Assembly: GCA_045106195.1 (NCBI GenBank)
Contig: JBGCEH010000009.1
Span: forward strand, 62,001-126,000
Direction of reading: 5' to 3'
Source: Granulosicoccus sp045106195
Lineage (GTDB): Bacteria; Pseudomonadota; Gammaproteobacteria; Granulosicoccales; Granulosicoccaceae
DNA length: 64,000 nt
Below are positions 1 through 8,380 of this stretch, one piece after another. Numbering within the stretch: position 1 is the first letter of the stretch; each line of letters begins with the position of its first letter. The notes beneath the pieces were generated by a model. It searched no databases, was not told the DNA's origin, and was given only the letters and a program-made list of their open reading frames with translations. Position numbers and translations under genes: made by a program.

Positions 1-1022
1 ACACGATCCTGGCGTTCAGGTCTACCTGATACCGTAATGGCAACGAGATTCCAGGTCACAGCCTCAGCTGCCATGATCATTCCCACAGTGAGTTCGGACA
101 CGCCTTGCAAACGAGTGATCAGTAATGGTCCATACAGTGTTAATGCAATCGTTGCAGCGGAAAAACATAGAACGACAATCATGGCGGAACCTACCGGATC
201 GTAGAAACTCAACGTTCTCATAGGGAGCAGCCGTGAGTCATGACTGTTCCGATCCCTTTTCACGAAGATTATCAGACAAATCAGACCGGATGCTCCCAGG
301 AATGCTGTGCGTGAAAAAGAGACATCCTGCCCTGCATAAGCAATCAGGAAGATGCCAGCGCACAGCCAGGCAAGCCGTATCACCGGGAAGTTCTCATTCG
401 CGCCCTGTGCCTGCGTGAATGCTTTTCTGGCGTCATGCCTGGATATCCAGCAAGCCATGACAACTGCTTGAACAGCGAAGAATGTGAACCCAAAACGCCA
501 GTTCGCAAATTCGACAAACAGCCCACCGATCAAAGGACCTAACAATGCCGAGGTCGCCCATAACGTAGATACTCCACCAAGCACGCGAGCCATGAGTCGT
601 CTGGGAAAAAGCCGGTTTACTGCAACGAATGACAATGCAAACAGGCCGCCGCCGCCCAATCCCTGTACGAGTCGTCCAATCAGCATCACCCACATTTCAG
701 TGGCTGTAGCGCTCAGCAGGCACCCCAGTGCAAATACTGAGGCGGCAACAGTCATGGGTGCATGAACCCCGAATCGTAAGGCAAGAAGACCGCTGGCGGC
801 CGCTATGACAATTGACCCAACCTCATATAGCGCAACAGACCAGTGAATCAGATGGGTACCGCCAATTTCTGCAACAATCGAGGGCATCATTGTGGCCACT
901 ACCAGAGCGTCCGCTGCATGTAACCACACACCGGTACAAACCAGTAAAAGTGCTCCACGATGCTCAACGCTGACAATTTCGCGCCATGCAACCGTGTCTG
1001 GATCTTTTGAACCTAATGTCAT
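1..1022 (-). CDS. MFS transporter, C-terminal part cut by the window edge
   Basis: About 340 codons are open from an ATG at 1022 to the window start with no stop, so this is the N-terminal two thirds of a major facilitator. The protein has a short cytoplasmic lead, then successive hydrophobic segments. A motif-A/B-like stretch reading LIGRLVQGLGGGG lies near residue 120, and a LGPLIGGLF stretch follows. That pattern resembles drug:H+ antiporters of the DHA type, which is family knowledge rather than proof of substrate. It is divergent from the Lin0512 pair, with a 145-nt intergenic region that holds a 12-bp palindrome. The substrate is not inferable. Confidence 0.85.
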   Translation of the reverse strand, partial: MTLGSKDPDTVAWREIVSVEHRGALLLVCTGVWLHAADALVVATMMPSIVAEIGGTHLIHWSVALYEVGSIVIAAASGLLALRFGVHAPMTVAASVFALGCLLSATATEMWVMLIGRLVQGLGGGGLFALSFVAVNRLFPRRLMARVLGGVSTLWATSALLGPLIGGLFVEFANWRFGFTFFAVQAVVMACWISRHDARKAFTQAQGANENFPVIRLAWLCAGIFLIAYAGQDVSFSRTAFLGASGLICLIIFVKRDRNSHDSRLLPMRTLSFYDPVGSAMIVVLCFSAATIALTLYGPLLITRLQGVSELTVGMIMAAEAVTWNLVAITVSGRPERQDR

Positions 1023-1040
1023 ATTTTATCGACCATCACT

Positions 1041-1052
1041 ATCGATATCGAT
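1041..1052. promoter_or_regulatory. 12-bp palindrome between divergent genes
   Basis: ATCGATATCGAT is a perfect palindrome located 19 nt upstream of the MFS start and about 115 nt upstream of the Lin0512 pair. Its place in the divergent intergenic region suits an operator. No regulator gene is adjacent, so this is inference only. Confidence 0.25.
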
Positions 1053-1167
1053 GGCCTTTTAAATTCTGGCCGGATATAGATAAAAATTTGTATCCAACAG
1101 CATGCCAGCTGTCTATTCCATGAGATGAAACAAGGTATCATTAATGGTAGATCTTAGAAAATGGTAA

Positions 1168-1545
1168 ATGTCTATGGCAATCAAGCGAATTGCAGTCGAG
1201 TTTGGTATGGGTACAGACTTGCGCGGCACCGACTACACTAAAGCTGCGTGCCGGGCACTACGCGACGCGCTTTGGCACAATGCACTTACCGCCTACCGGG
1301 CATTGGGCTATGCACCGGAAGACATGTTGGTCGAAGTTGCCATTGGTGTTGCAGAACCGGACAAGGTCGATCAGGGTGAGCTGATCAAGATACTGCCTTA
1401 CGGCAAGGCAACAATCTCGGTGAAAAAGGGAGGCCTGAATATTCCCCATGATGATGGATCCGACATCACCATTGTTGCCAACGCTGCCGCCATTGTGTCA
1501 TTGGACATCGACGAATCGAACAAGGAGAGCAGCCATGGCGCTTAA
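1168..1545 (+). CDS. Lin0512 family protein, first copy
   Basis: A 125-residue protein of the Lin0512 family, whose function is unknown. As I recall it, the family hallmark is an N-terminal GxGxDxHG motif. Here the motif reads GMGTDLRG (about residues 13-20), so the histidine position is arginine. It is followed by the conserved DYTKAA segment. A second in-frame ATG at 1174 gives MAIKRI, which aligns exactly with the start of the next gene (MALKRI), so 1174 may be the true start. The downstream paralogue overlaps its end by 11 nt, suggesting translational coupling and perhaps a hetero-oligomer. Confidence 0.85.
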   Translation: MSMAIKRIAVEFGMGTDLRGTDYTKAACRALRDALWHNALTAYRALGYAPEDMLVEVAIGVAEPDKVDQGELIKILPYGKATISVKKGGLNIPHDDGSDITIVANAAAIVSLDIDESNKESSHGA

Positions 1546-1900
1546 ACGCATTATCGTTGAAATGGGAACCGGGAACGATCTATACGGTGAGGACTACACC
1601 AAGGCAGCTGTCCGAGCCGTCCAGGATGCGTTGCACCACAGCTCGTTAACGTTATTCAAATCGCTCAATATCAATCCAGATTCAATGATTGTTGAAGTCA
1701 GTATCGGCATTGAAAAACCCGAGAAGGTAGATACTCATGTCATCGCTCAACAGATACCGTACGGTACTGTGAGTGTAAAGGCTGTACATGGTGGTCTGTT
1801 TCTTCCAGATAGTGATAATCATATCACCACGGTAGTTGCCACGGCAGCGGTGATTGCCAGTATTGATCTTCCGGACGAGCGGTTTTCCTTGTCTGACTAA
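1535..1900 (+). CDS. Lin0512 family protein, second copy
   Basis: A 121-residue paralogue of the preceding protein, starting at ATG 1535 behind a clear AAGGAG (1521-1526). The hallmark motif reads GTGNDLYG, again without the usual histidine (here tyrosine), followed by EDYTKAAVRA. The second half (IVEVSIGIEKPEKV, then IPYG) tracks the first copy closely. The two genes overlap and surely form one transcript. Both copies have replaced the histidine with a different residue, so the two subunits may have diverged in role. No enzymatic activity is claimed. Confidence 0.88.
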   Translation: MALKRIIVEMGTGNDLYGEDYTKAAVRAVQDALHHSSLTLFKSLNINPDSMIVEVSIGIEKPEKVDTHVIAQQIPYGTVSVKAVHGGLFLPDSDNHITTVVATAAVIASIDLPDERFSLSD

Positions 1901-2132
1901 AAATGCTCAATTGACAGGGAATTCGATGTTCGTAATGCGCGACGTTGGTTTACGGTGTGCTTAACTTGCGGTATTTCATTCATGAATCCCTGCCGTCGAC
2001 CGATTGGCCAGTCGTAGATGTTTACCTTCGCGTGATGAAAAATTAACGGAAGCATTCAATACGACGAGGGTCTGGATTTTGTACTCAACAGACTGATATT
2101 GATTTATCTGGAAATCATGTGTATCAGATCGA

Positions 2133-2729
2133 TCAGACTACCACGAGTATCTGGCGTCTTTGAATTGCAAGGTTTTTGAATTGTAACTGCATGTTACTGG
2201 AGAACCGATTGCCTTCGACACATAGCATGGAGAGATTGGTTGCTGATTCCGCCCATTCAAGGATTGCACGTCCACCTGAATCGCCAATAGAGCAATTAAC
2301 CAACCCTAGTTCACTCATGCTTTCGGGAAATACGTTGGCCAGAGCGATTACCCCCTTATCTGCTAATTCCGGATTAAAGCTTGCACTGAAAGACCTCAAT
2401 AGAAGTTGTTCATCAACACTTGCGCGCCGTATACCTTCAGACAGAATTTTTGCATCAGACTCATTAAGTCGTGCTCTTCGGAGGTGCAGATGAATTCCCG
2501 TGCCTGGTGTACTGACGGAAAGTAATCGCTCAGCAGCAGAAAGACAAACAGGTTTACCGATTAATCTCAGTGCATCGATCAGGTGCGTCAGTTGCATAGA
2601 TGTACGCGCAGTTTCTGAGGCATGTGCAGTACTGATGAGGGCACTTGCGCCAGTAGCGTGACCATAGACACCCGCGACAAATGTTGTCAAAAAATAGCGT
2701 CGGGATTCTTGCCATGACTTGAACTGCAT
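2133..2729 (-). CDS. Tat-exported leucine-rich-repeat protein
   Basis: Starting at ATG 2729, the protein is about 198 residues and opens MQFKSWQESRRYFLTT. This is a twin-arginine signal (SRRYFL) followed by a weakly hydrophobic stretch and an Ala-rich cleavage zone ending in AHA. The mature part has ribonuclease-inhibitor-type leucine-rich repeats: one around NESDAKILSEGIRR, then a clearer pair with LGLVNCSIGDSGGRAI and LSMLCVEGNRFS. An upstream TTG at 2759 would add ten residues and is less likely. It sits 63 nt downstream of the DUF3616-like lipoprotein on the same strand. The function is unknown, and a small folded protein sent through Tat is unusual for LRRs. Confidence 0.7.
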   Translation of the reverse strand: MQFKSWQESRRYFLTTFVAGVYGHATGASALISTAHASETARTSMQLTHLIDALRLIGKPVCLSAAERLLSVSTPGTGIHLHLRRARLNESDAKILSEGIRRASVDEQLLLRSFSASFNPELADKGVIALANVFPESMSELGLVNCSIGDSGGRAILEWAESATNLSMLCVEGNRFSSNMQLQFKNLAIQRRQILVVV

Positions 2730-2792
2730 GTCTGGTATTCTCGGGATAGGTGCCACCAAAGGTTACTCGTCCGGAGATCTCCGGGGTGTTAT

Positions 2793-3842
2793 TTATTGAG
2801 ACGATTTGCGCACTTGCGTTGTATCAAGCCCGAGTTGTGTGCGTTGTAAGACAAACCAATCATCTTTTCCAGTATTAACCAGCCCACCATTATCACGGAT
2901 AAAGAGAATGCCTCCCAAAAACGGTGTTAAACCCTCCACATTCTCAAACAGATCCTTATCCTGACTTTTATGTCTCGTGGGTTGTTTCCGGAAATCCGCA
3001 GGCATAGACCACAGTTGAAATCTCTTCTTCTTTCCTGACTCACGCCTGCTTATGATCAGCAACTTATCAGAGCTATCGTCATACGACAGAGCACGGATCC
3101 CGCCTTTACCCAGATCCAGGCGATGCAGTTTTTCAGCGAATTCAGGTTTTTCACCTTTCAGGTACTCCAGCGCATTGTCCAGGGTAACAATGTAGGCTTC
3201 TGCATCCGCAATATCGTCGGCGATTGGGGTTCTTAGACCAATATGCAGTTTAAAACGTTTTCGATCGAATGCGATAGCTTCAATGTTCAGTAGTTGCCGA
3301 GAGCGAGCAGCATTTTTCTTCATGATCGACCGTAATTCCGGATAACGCTTTTTCATCTTCTTGTATAAATTCTGACGCATCTGAGCGCTGACGATCTGAT
3401 TGTCCTCTAAAGTAAAAAGCACCAGTTTTTCGCGTTCCGGCCATTCTCCCTTTCTGGCATTTTCATGCGATCCGGTAACAATGAACTGGGTTGGTGACAC
3501 TCGCGCAATTCCTTCAAGGTCATCGAGGGGTGTCAGCTGCTCCGGAATGCCTCTTTCCCCGATCGGTTGATCGAACTCTTCAAATTCAAGCCCCGAAGCG
3601 ATATCAGCAATTGATTTTAGTCGTCTTAAGGCATTCGTGGCCTCATCTTCGACGACGATCAATGTATTGTCATCCAGTGCGGTTACGCCTGACGGTTCGG
3701 AGAGCCGTTCAAACTGCCCATGCTGGACCGCGTGTGTGATTTTGCCGGGATGCGCATCGGCGGATGTTCTACCGCATGCCGCGCCTAACAAAAGCAGCGC
3801 ATAAACGAGACTAGCCCGTCCTAAGATAGTTTGATTAAACAT
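2793..3842 (-). CDS. DUF3616-like lipoprotein (beta-propeller-type)
   Basis: From ATG 3842 the protein is 349 residues and starts with a lipoprotein-type signal (ALLLLGAACG, Cys near residue 23). A GTG at 3884 would lengthen the lead by 14 residues. The body resembles DUF3616 proteins: repeated blades carry the motif (D/N/V)-(L/I/V)-EG/EA-(I/L), seen as DDLEGIA, NIEAIAFD and NVEGLTPF, plus SEPSGVTAL near the N-terminus and GIRALSYD. Such proteins are thought to be extracytoplasmic propeller-like domains of unknown activity. It is a probable operon partner of the Tat-LRR gene just downstream. No catalytic residues can be named. Confidence 0.7.
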   Translation of the reverse strand: MFNQTILGRASLVYALLLLGAACGRTSADAHPGKITHAVQHGQFERLSEPSGVTALDDNTLIVVEDEATNALRRLKSIADIASGLEFEEFDQPIGERGIPEQLTPLDDLEGIARVSPTQFIVTGSHENARKGEWPEREKLVLFTLEDNQIVSAQMRQNLYKKMKKRYPELRSIMKKNAARSRQLLNIEAIAFDRKRFKLHIGLRTPIADDIADAEAYIVTLDNALEYLKGEKPEFAEKLHRLDLGKGGIRALSYDDSSDKLLIISRRESGKKKRFQLWSMPADFRKQPTRHKSQDKDLFENVEGLTPFLGGILFIRDNGGLVNTGKDDWFVLQRTQLGLDTTQVRKSSQ

Positions 3843-4271
3843 TCGGACACGTAGTGGTAAGAAATTGCCAATTTGTCTGGACACAGGGATATTCAGCTAA
3901 CCCCTGTCACTCTAACTTAAAGGACTAAATCACAAAAGTTGTTTCTACACACGCTGAAACTCATCTGACACTCCGATTTTGCAATCAAAGACCTCGCAAT
4001 TACCCATTAAAATTGATACTTATTATTTTTTTCGGTTTGATCTTGACCAGTTTCAAATTTCTTCCTATCGCAAAATCCATACAGTTGATGACTGAACCTG
4101 TGATGCCTGAACTTGGCAGGTGTATGCGAAGCAGTGTCATAGAGTGGCTTACTTGTTGGCGATCCTGCCCAGATTTCCTACAGAAATTCTCTGTGTAGAG
4201 GTAAATGTAAAATCCTGGAATCGCGCTTGAATCCCTACGCAGAAATCACTTCTGTGTGAACTATACTCCCG
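3843..4271. other. Non-coding gap between the DUF3616-like gene and nnr
   Basis: No convincing gene is present. The only open frame on the plus strand (61 codons at 4013-4198) has no family signal or ribosome site. A small hairpin (ACGCAGAA, 5-nt loop, TTCTGTGT at 4237-4257) lies 15 nt past the nnr stop and could act in termination, but it lacks a T-run. Confidence 0.5.
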
Positions 4272-5960
4272 CTAACGCCGAGTGGTACACAAATGCCCCA
4301 ACACGCAAGGCACCTCCTTGACCAGCTTTTCAGCCGTCATGGGATAACCCAGCTGCATGGCAGCCTCACCATGCATCCAGACACTGGCACAGGCAGCTTC
4401 GAAGCTTGGCATTCCCTGAGCAACGAGGGAGGCAATAGCCCCTGCCAGTACGTCACCCGCACCCGCTGTCGCCAACCATGGCGGTGCGGACGCATTAATG
4501 GCACTGCGGCCATCAGGAGATGCAATAACGGTATCAGCACCTTTTAGCACCACCACTGCAGACGCCAGCCTGGCAGCCGCCAGTGACATATGCAGTTTCG
4601 AGCTATCACTCTGGTCGTGTAGAGTTGGAAAAAGCCGGGAAAACTCACCGGCGTGAGGTGTAAGAACAGCCGTACAGGCGCAGTGTGACAACAGCTCAAA
4701 GAGATGCTGCCTCTGTGACTCAGAAATCCAGCATGACAAGGCATCAGCATCAAGTATGCAATGCTTGTGCGCTTCAAGCGCGGCCTCGACAGCCATGCGC
4801 GTATCGGCATTAACACCATTTCCGGGACCGACAACTACCGTATTGATACGAGAATCCTGTAATAGCGCCTGCCACTCGACTGCGCTGTCGCAAGGTTTGA
4901 GCATTACGGCAGTCAGGTGAGCAGCATTGACAGACAATGCTGCTCGATCAGAGCTCAACGTAACCAGCCCTGCGCCACATTCAAGCGCAGTTTGAGCGCT
5001 CAAACGCGCAGCGCCTGTTGATGTCACAGGCCCACTGCGCACCAGTACATGACCACGATCAAACTTATGTCCTTTTATTGATGGTACTGTCAGATACCGT
5101 AAAAACCAGCCTGGATCGTTCAACAGGCATTCCGGCCAATCAGAGTTAAGCTGCGCATTGCTCAATCCGATCTGGGCTAGTTTCTTGTGGCCGCACAAGT
5201 CTGCGCCAGGGTACAGAAAATGCACAGGCTTGTAACAAAAAAACGTAATCGTGATGTCAGCGCGTACACATGCTCCAGCGACTTGGTGAGTGTTGCCATC
5301 AAGTCCACTGGGTACATCAATAGAGATTACTTTTGCGGATGATTCATTGATGCAATCGACCAACGTCGCCATATTTCCAGTGAGCGGTCTTGAAAGACCA
5401 GCCCCGAACAAAGCGTCGATGATGACATCTGCGTCATTTATGTCACGTAGCAGGGTCTGATCGAGTCCCGGAGCATTTAACAGGCATTCTTCCAAAGGCC
5501 CTTTCCACAGAGCAAATGCCCGCGTAGCATCGGTCAACGTGAAATCTTTACTGTCCCGTTTTTCATTATCGAGAGGGAAATCACCCCTCTTGCCGTTGCC
5601 CATGGTGCCAATCGATGGCTCGTCGCGTAGGCGACGTGTCGCAAAACGCACTAAACGTACCTCATAGCCCAGTTCTCTGAGCTCGGTTGCCGCTATTGCA
5701 CCGTCACCACCGTTATTGCCAGGTCCTGCCAAAACAACAATCTTTAACAACTCAGCATCGTGCTGGCTTGTTGAATGATCGGGCGTGTGCTTTATGGATC
5801 GGTCACTGATCAGCGATTGAATCATCTGGACAGTAGCCTGACTGACAGCCTTACCCGCAGAACACATCAAAGTGAAGCTGTTTATCCCTTGGGACACTGC
5901 TGCTGCATCCACCTTTTGCATTTGCGCTGCAGTTAATAACAGTGTGACTGGCCTTTGCAT
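4272..5960 (-). CDS. nnr: Bifunctional NAD(P)H-hydrate epimerase / ADP-dependent dehydratase
   Basis: This enzyme repairs hydrated NAD(P)H. The N-terminal epimerase half has the Rossmann-like motif GPGNNGGDG at residues 79-87 and DALFGAGLSRPL further on. The C-terminal kinase-like dehydratase half has VGPGNGVN, TPHAGEF and the catalytic AGAGDVLAG motif at about residues 499-507. At 562 residues it is longer than the usual 490-510. The excess is a low-complexity insertion around residues 112-150 in the epimerase half. It follows the methyltransferase by 71 nt on the same strand and may be co-transcribed with the glutamate mutase operon. Its housekeeping role need not relate to that pathway. 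Confidence 0.95.
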   Translation of the reverse strand: MQRPVTLLLTAAQMQKVDAAAVSQGINSFTLMCSAGKAVSQATVQMIQSLISDRSIKHTPDHSTSQHDAELLKIVVLAGPGNNGGDGAIAATELRELGYEVRLVRFATRRLRDEPSIGTMGNGKRGDFPLDNEKRDSKDFTLTDATRAFALWKGPLEECLLNAPGLDQTLLRDINDADVIIDALFGAGLSRPLTGNMATLVDCINESSAKVISIDVPSGLDGNTHQVAGACVRADITITFFCYKPVHFLYPGADLCGHKKLAQIGLSNAQLNSDWPECLLNDPGWFLRYLTVPSIKGHKFDRGHVLVRSGPVTSTGAARLSAQTALECGAGLVTLSSDRAALSVNAAHLTAVMLKPCDSAVEWQALLQDSRINTVVVGPGNGVNADTRMAVEAALEAHKHCILDADALSCWISESQRQHLFELLSHCACTAVLTPHAGEFSRLFPTLHDQSDSSKLHMSLAAARLASAVVVLKGADTVIASPDGRSAINASAPPWLATAGAGDVLAGAIASLVAQGMPSFEAACASVWMHGEAAMQLGYPMTAEKLVKEVPCVLGHLCTTRR

Positions 5961-6031
5961 AGAGACGTTCTCCTGATCAGGGGCTATCAGGCTACCCTAT
6001 TGTAGAATGTCAGCGGCCAATAACACGAATT

Positions 6032-6757
6032 CTAATTCGTCTTTACGTTCCGCAAATAGGTGATTTTCATGGGGGATTCGAAAGCGTACTTTTTTGCCTC
6101 ACCTAGCTTGATAAAACGATCCCGAACTGCATCGTCGCGAACCTGAGCCTCGGTGTAATTCGTGTTGTATGATTTGCTCGCGTAGCGTGCAGCATATTCA
6201 TCCCACGACCGAAATTGAACAGGTATACGATAGGTGATGACATCCGATTGGGTGAAATACATCGCACCAAACTGGTCTAATGCCTGTTGTGCCGCCTCAC
6301 GCACCGCACACTCATCATGGAAAAGGCGCATGACTTCATTAAGATCGCCTGAAGCAACTGGCTCCATGGCATACACGAACCCTTCGGGTTTTAATATACG
6401 ATGAAGTTCCTCGAAAACTGCCGGATACAAGTCAGCCGGGATGTGGTGCAGGCTGTATGGAAACAACACGCCATCAACCACATTTGCTTCTACCGGCAGG
6501 GCTTCAGCACCCGTTTGGGTATAACTGACATTGGCGATGGGGTCGGCTTTCCGGTTTTTCTGTGCCTGAACAGGATCAGGATCAATGGCCAGTACACGGG
6601 CTCCACGCTCAGCCAACGCACGGGATAAATGCATGTTGCCACAACCGGCGTCAATGAGAAACTGGCCACTAACGTTCAAAAAGCGGTCAATTGCTTCTAA
6701 ATCAGTACAAAGACCCAAATCATGGAGCTTATGTTTCATGATACCTGTATGGTGCAA
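6032..6757 (-). CDS. Class I SAM-dependent methyltransferase
   Basis: A 241-residue methyltransferase of the UbiE/Methyltransf_11 type. Motif I is LIDAGCGNMHL (about 34-44), the acidic end of beta-2 is AIDPD (57-61), and the motif II/III region has GVLFPYSLHHIP followed by RILKPEGFVY. The small molecule methylated cannot be read from sequence. It lies 51 nt downstream of the AMP-forming ligase in the glutamate mutase operon, so a role in modifying an amino-acid-derived product is a reasonable inference. A second in-frame Met at residue 7 is an alternative start. Confidence 0.88.
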   Translation of the reverse strand: MHHTGIMKHKLHDLGLCTDLEAIDRFLNVSGQFLIDAGCGNMHLSRALAERGARVLAIDPDPVQAQKNRKADPIANVSYTQTGAEALPVEANVVDGVLFPYSLHHIPADLYPAVFEELHRILKPEGFVYAMEPVASGDLNEVMRLFHDECAVREAAQQALDQFGAMYFTQSDVITYRIPVQFRSWDEYAARYASKSYNTNYTEAQVRDDAVRDRFIKLGEAKKYAFESPMKITYLRNVKTN

Positions 6758-6808
6758 AACGCGCGGTATACGCTCGTGTGTGAAAAGTGAATAGCTGGCC
6801 GGACTAAC

Positions 6809-8380
6809 TCAAATCTCAGATAATTCCCGTTTCAATTCATCTTTGTTTATCTGATTCTGATCACTTTGAACCAAGGGCAATGATTTACGATAAATGATAC
6901 GACTGGGAATCATATAAGTTGCCAGGTGCTTTTTTAGTTCAAACGTAATTTCTTTTTCAGAGAGCTCACTCATCGCTGAATACATCATGACAATTTCTTC
7001 CTCTATTTGCGGGTTATTCATTCCAAAAACAGCGCATTGATGTATCTGGGGAAGATGCCGCTTAACCACCGATTCGATTTCAAACGGAGAAACCCTGAAC
7101 CCACTGGTTTTAATCATGTCGTCTCGACGAGACACAAAGTAGAAATACCCTTCTTCATCTTTGTAAACATAGTCGCCCGATGCAACGACAATTTCGTCAG
7201 CAAGCTGGCCTTCCAGACAGATAGCGTCCTTGAGAAGTTGTATGGACTTGAATCGTTCGGCAGTTTCTTTGGGCGCATTCCAGAAACCACGATAAATATA
7301 ACCACCCCGATGGATAAGTTCACCCACCTCCCGTGCGGCGCATTCCTGCCCTTCTTCATTGATAACGTATAGCTCGACATCGGGAATAGCCTTGCCGATG
7401 GACTCCGGACGAATCTTTATTTGCGATGGGTCCAGATAGGTGGAACGGAAAGCTTCAGTCAGTCCGTGCATGGAATAAAACCGAGCGTGTCGAAATGTTT
7501 TCTCACAGTCTTCAATCATCCTCTCTGTGACGTTACCACCTGATGAGGTGATAATCCGGACTTTGTCGAACAACTCGACACTGGGAGCTATGTGCATGTC
7601 TTCATCGAACATCTGCGAAATATTCACCGGCATTAGTGGCAGAACTGTCACTTGATCATCGATTAGGTGATTGAAAAACTCGGCGGGCAATATAAATCGA
7701 TGTAGAGCCAGGGTTGCCTTGTTTAAAAGCGAACAGAAAATTTGATTTAACCCGTAGTCCAGATTGAAGATCAACAATCCAGAAATAACATCAGCCTCAT
7801 CCAGATCAAGATAGGTTGATACAACGCGAGCAGAATCAATCAGATTGCGGTGGGAGATAACGATGCCCTTGGGGGTGCCGGTTGATCCGAATGAATATGT
7901 GATAACCGCATTGTCATGACCATTGATATCCATGCTGAATGGCCTGTTGTAGTACTTGAATATCTCTTCGAAAGACGGTATGTCTTTACCGGCTGTTTCC
8001 ATGGATATAATGTGCCCGTCAAATTGAATTTCTTCAATACTCTCAAGTTTGAGCTTATCGGTGATGACACATTGAATACTACAGTCATCAATAATGTATT
8101 GGACCTGCTCAGGTTTGAGCAACCGGGTGAGCGGCACCAGAATGTAGTCGGTAGACAGGATCGCCAGAATAGCAACCACTTGCGAGATATCCTTGCTGCA
8201 GTAAAGGCCTACTCGAGCGCCCTTTGGCAGATCAAGCTCCTGAAGGTAGAGAGCAACCTGGTTGACCCGGGATAGCAACTCGGCGTAAGTGAGCTGATGT
8301 TCGTTGTGGGTTATCGCTATCTTGTCCGGATGCGACTGTGCAGCAATGTCCAGAAGTACTCGGATACAGTTTATTGACAT
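6809..8380 (-). CDS. Stand-alone AMP-forming acyl/amino acid ligase
   Basis: A 523-residue ANL-superfamily enzyme that should adenylate a carboxylate and pass it to CoA or a carrier thiol. The P-loop-like A3 motif is YSFGSTGTPKG (about 157-170), A5 is around SMHGLTEA, and A7/A8 is GDYVY with RRDDMIKTSGFRVSP near 405-430. The LDYGLNQ segment recalls, from memory, the subgroup found beside exosortase-A and carrier-protein systems. A C-terminal Lys typical of the catalytic A10 loop is plausible at NQINKDELK. The gene overlaps the MutL-like gene by 10 nt, which ties it to glutamate mutase. No carrier-protein gene is visible in the window, so the acceptor is unknown. Confidence 0.88.
   Translation of the reverse strand: MSINCIRVLLDIAAQSHPDKIAITHNEHQLTYAELLSRVNQVALYLQELDLPKGARVGLYCSKDISQVVAILAILSTDYILVPLTRLLKPEQVQYIIDDCSIQCVITDKLKLESIEEIQFDGHIISMETAGKDIPSFEEIFKYYNRPFSMDINGHDNAVITYSFGSTGTPKGIVISHRNLIDSARVVSTYLDLDEADVISGLLIFNLDYGLNQIFCSLLNKATLALHRFILPAEFFNHLIDDQVTVLPLMPVNISQMFDEDMHIAPSVELFDKVRIITSSGGNVTERMIEDCEKTFRHARFYSMHGLTEAFRSTYLDPSQIKIRPESIGKAIPDVELYVINEEGQECAAREVGELIHRGGYIYRGFWNAPKETAERFKSIQLLKDAICLEGQLADEIVVASGDYVYKDEEGYFYFVSRRDDMIKTSGFRVSPFEIESVVKRHLPQIHQCAVFGMNNPQIEEEIVMMYSAMSELSEKEITFELKKHLATYMIPSRIIYRKSLPLVQSDQNQINKDELKRELSEI

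Noticed and set aside
2176..2493. 105-codon frame opposite the Tat-LRR gene
   Set aside because: It is antisense to a better supported gene with a signal peptide and repeats.
4013..4198. 61-codon hydrophobic frame after the DUF3616-like gene
   Set aside because: One hydrophobic stretch only, no ribosome site, AT-rich intergenic context.
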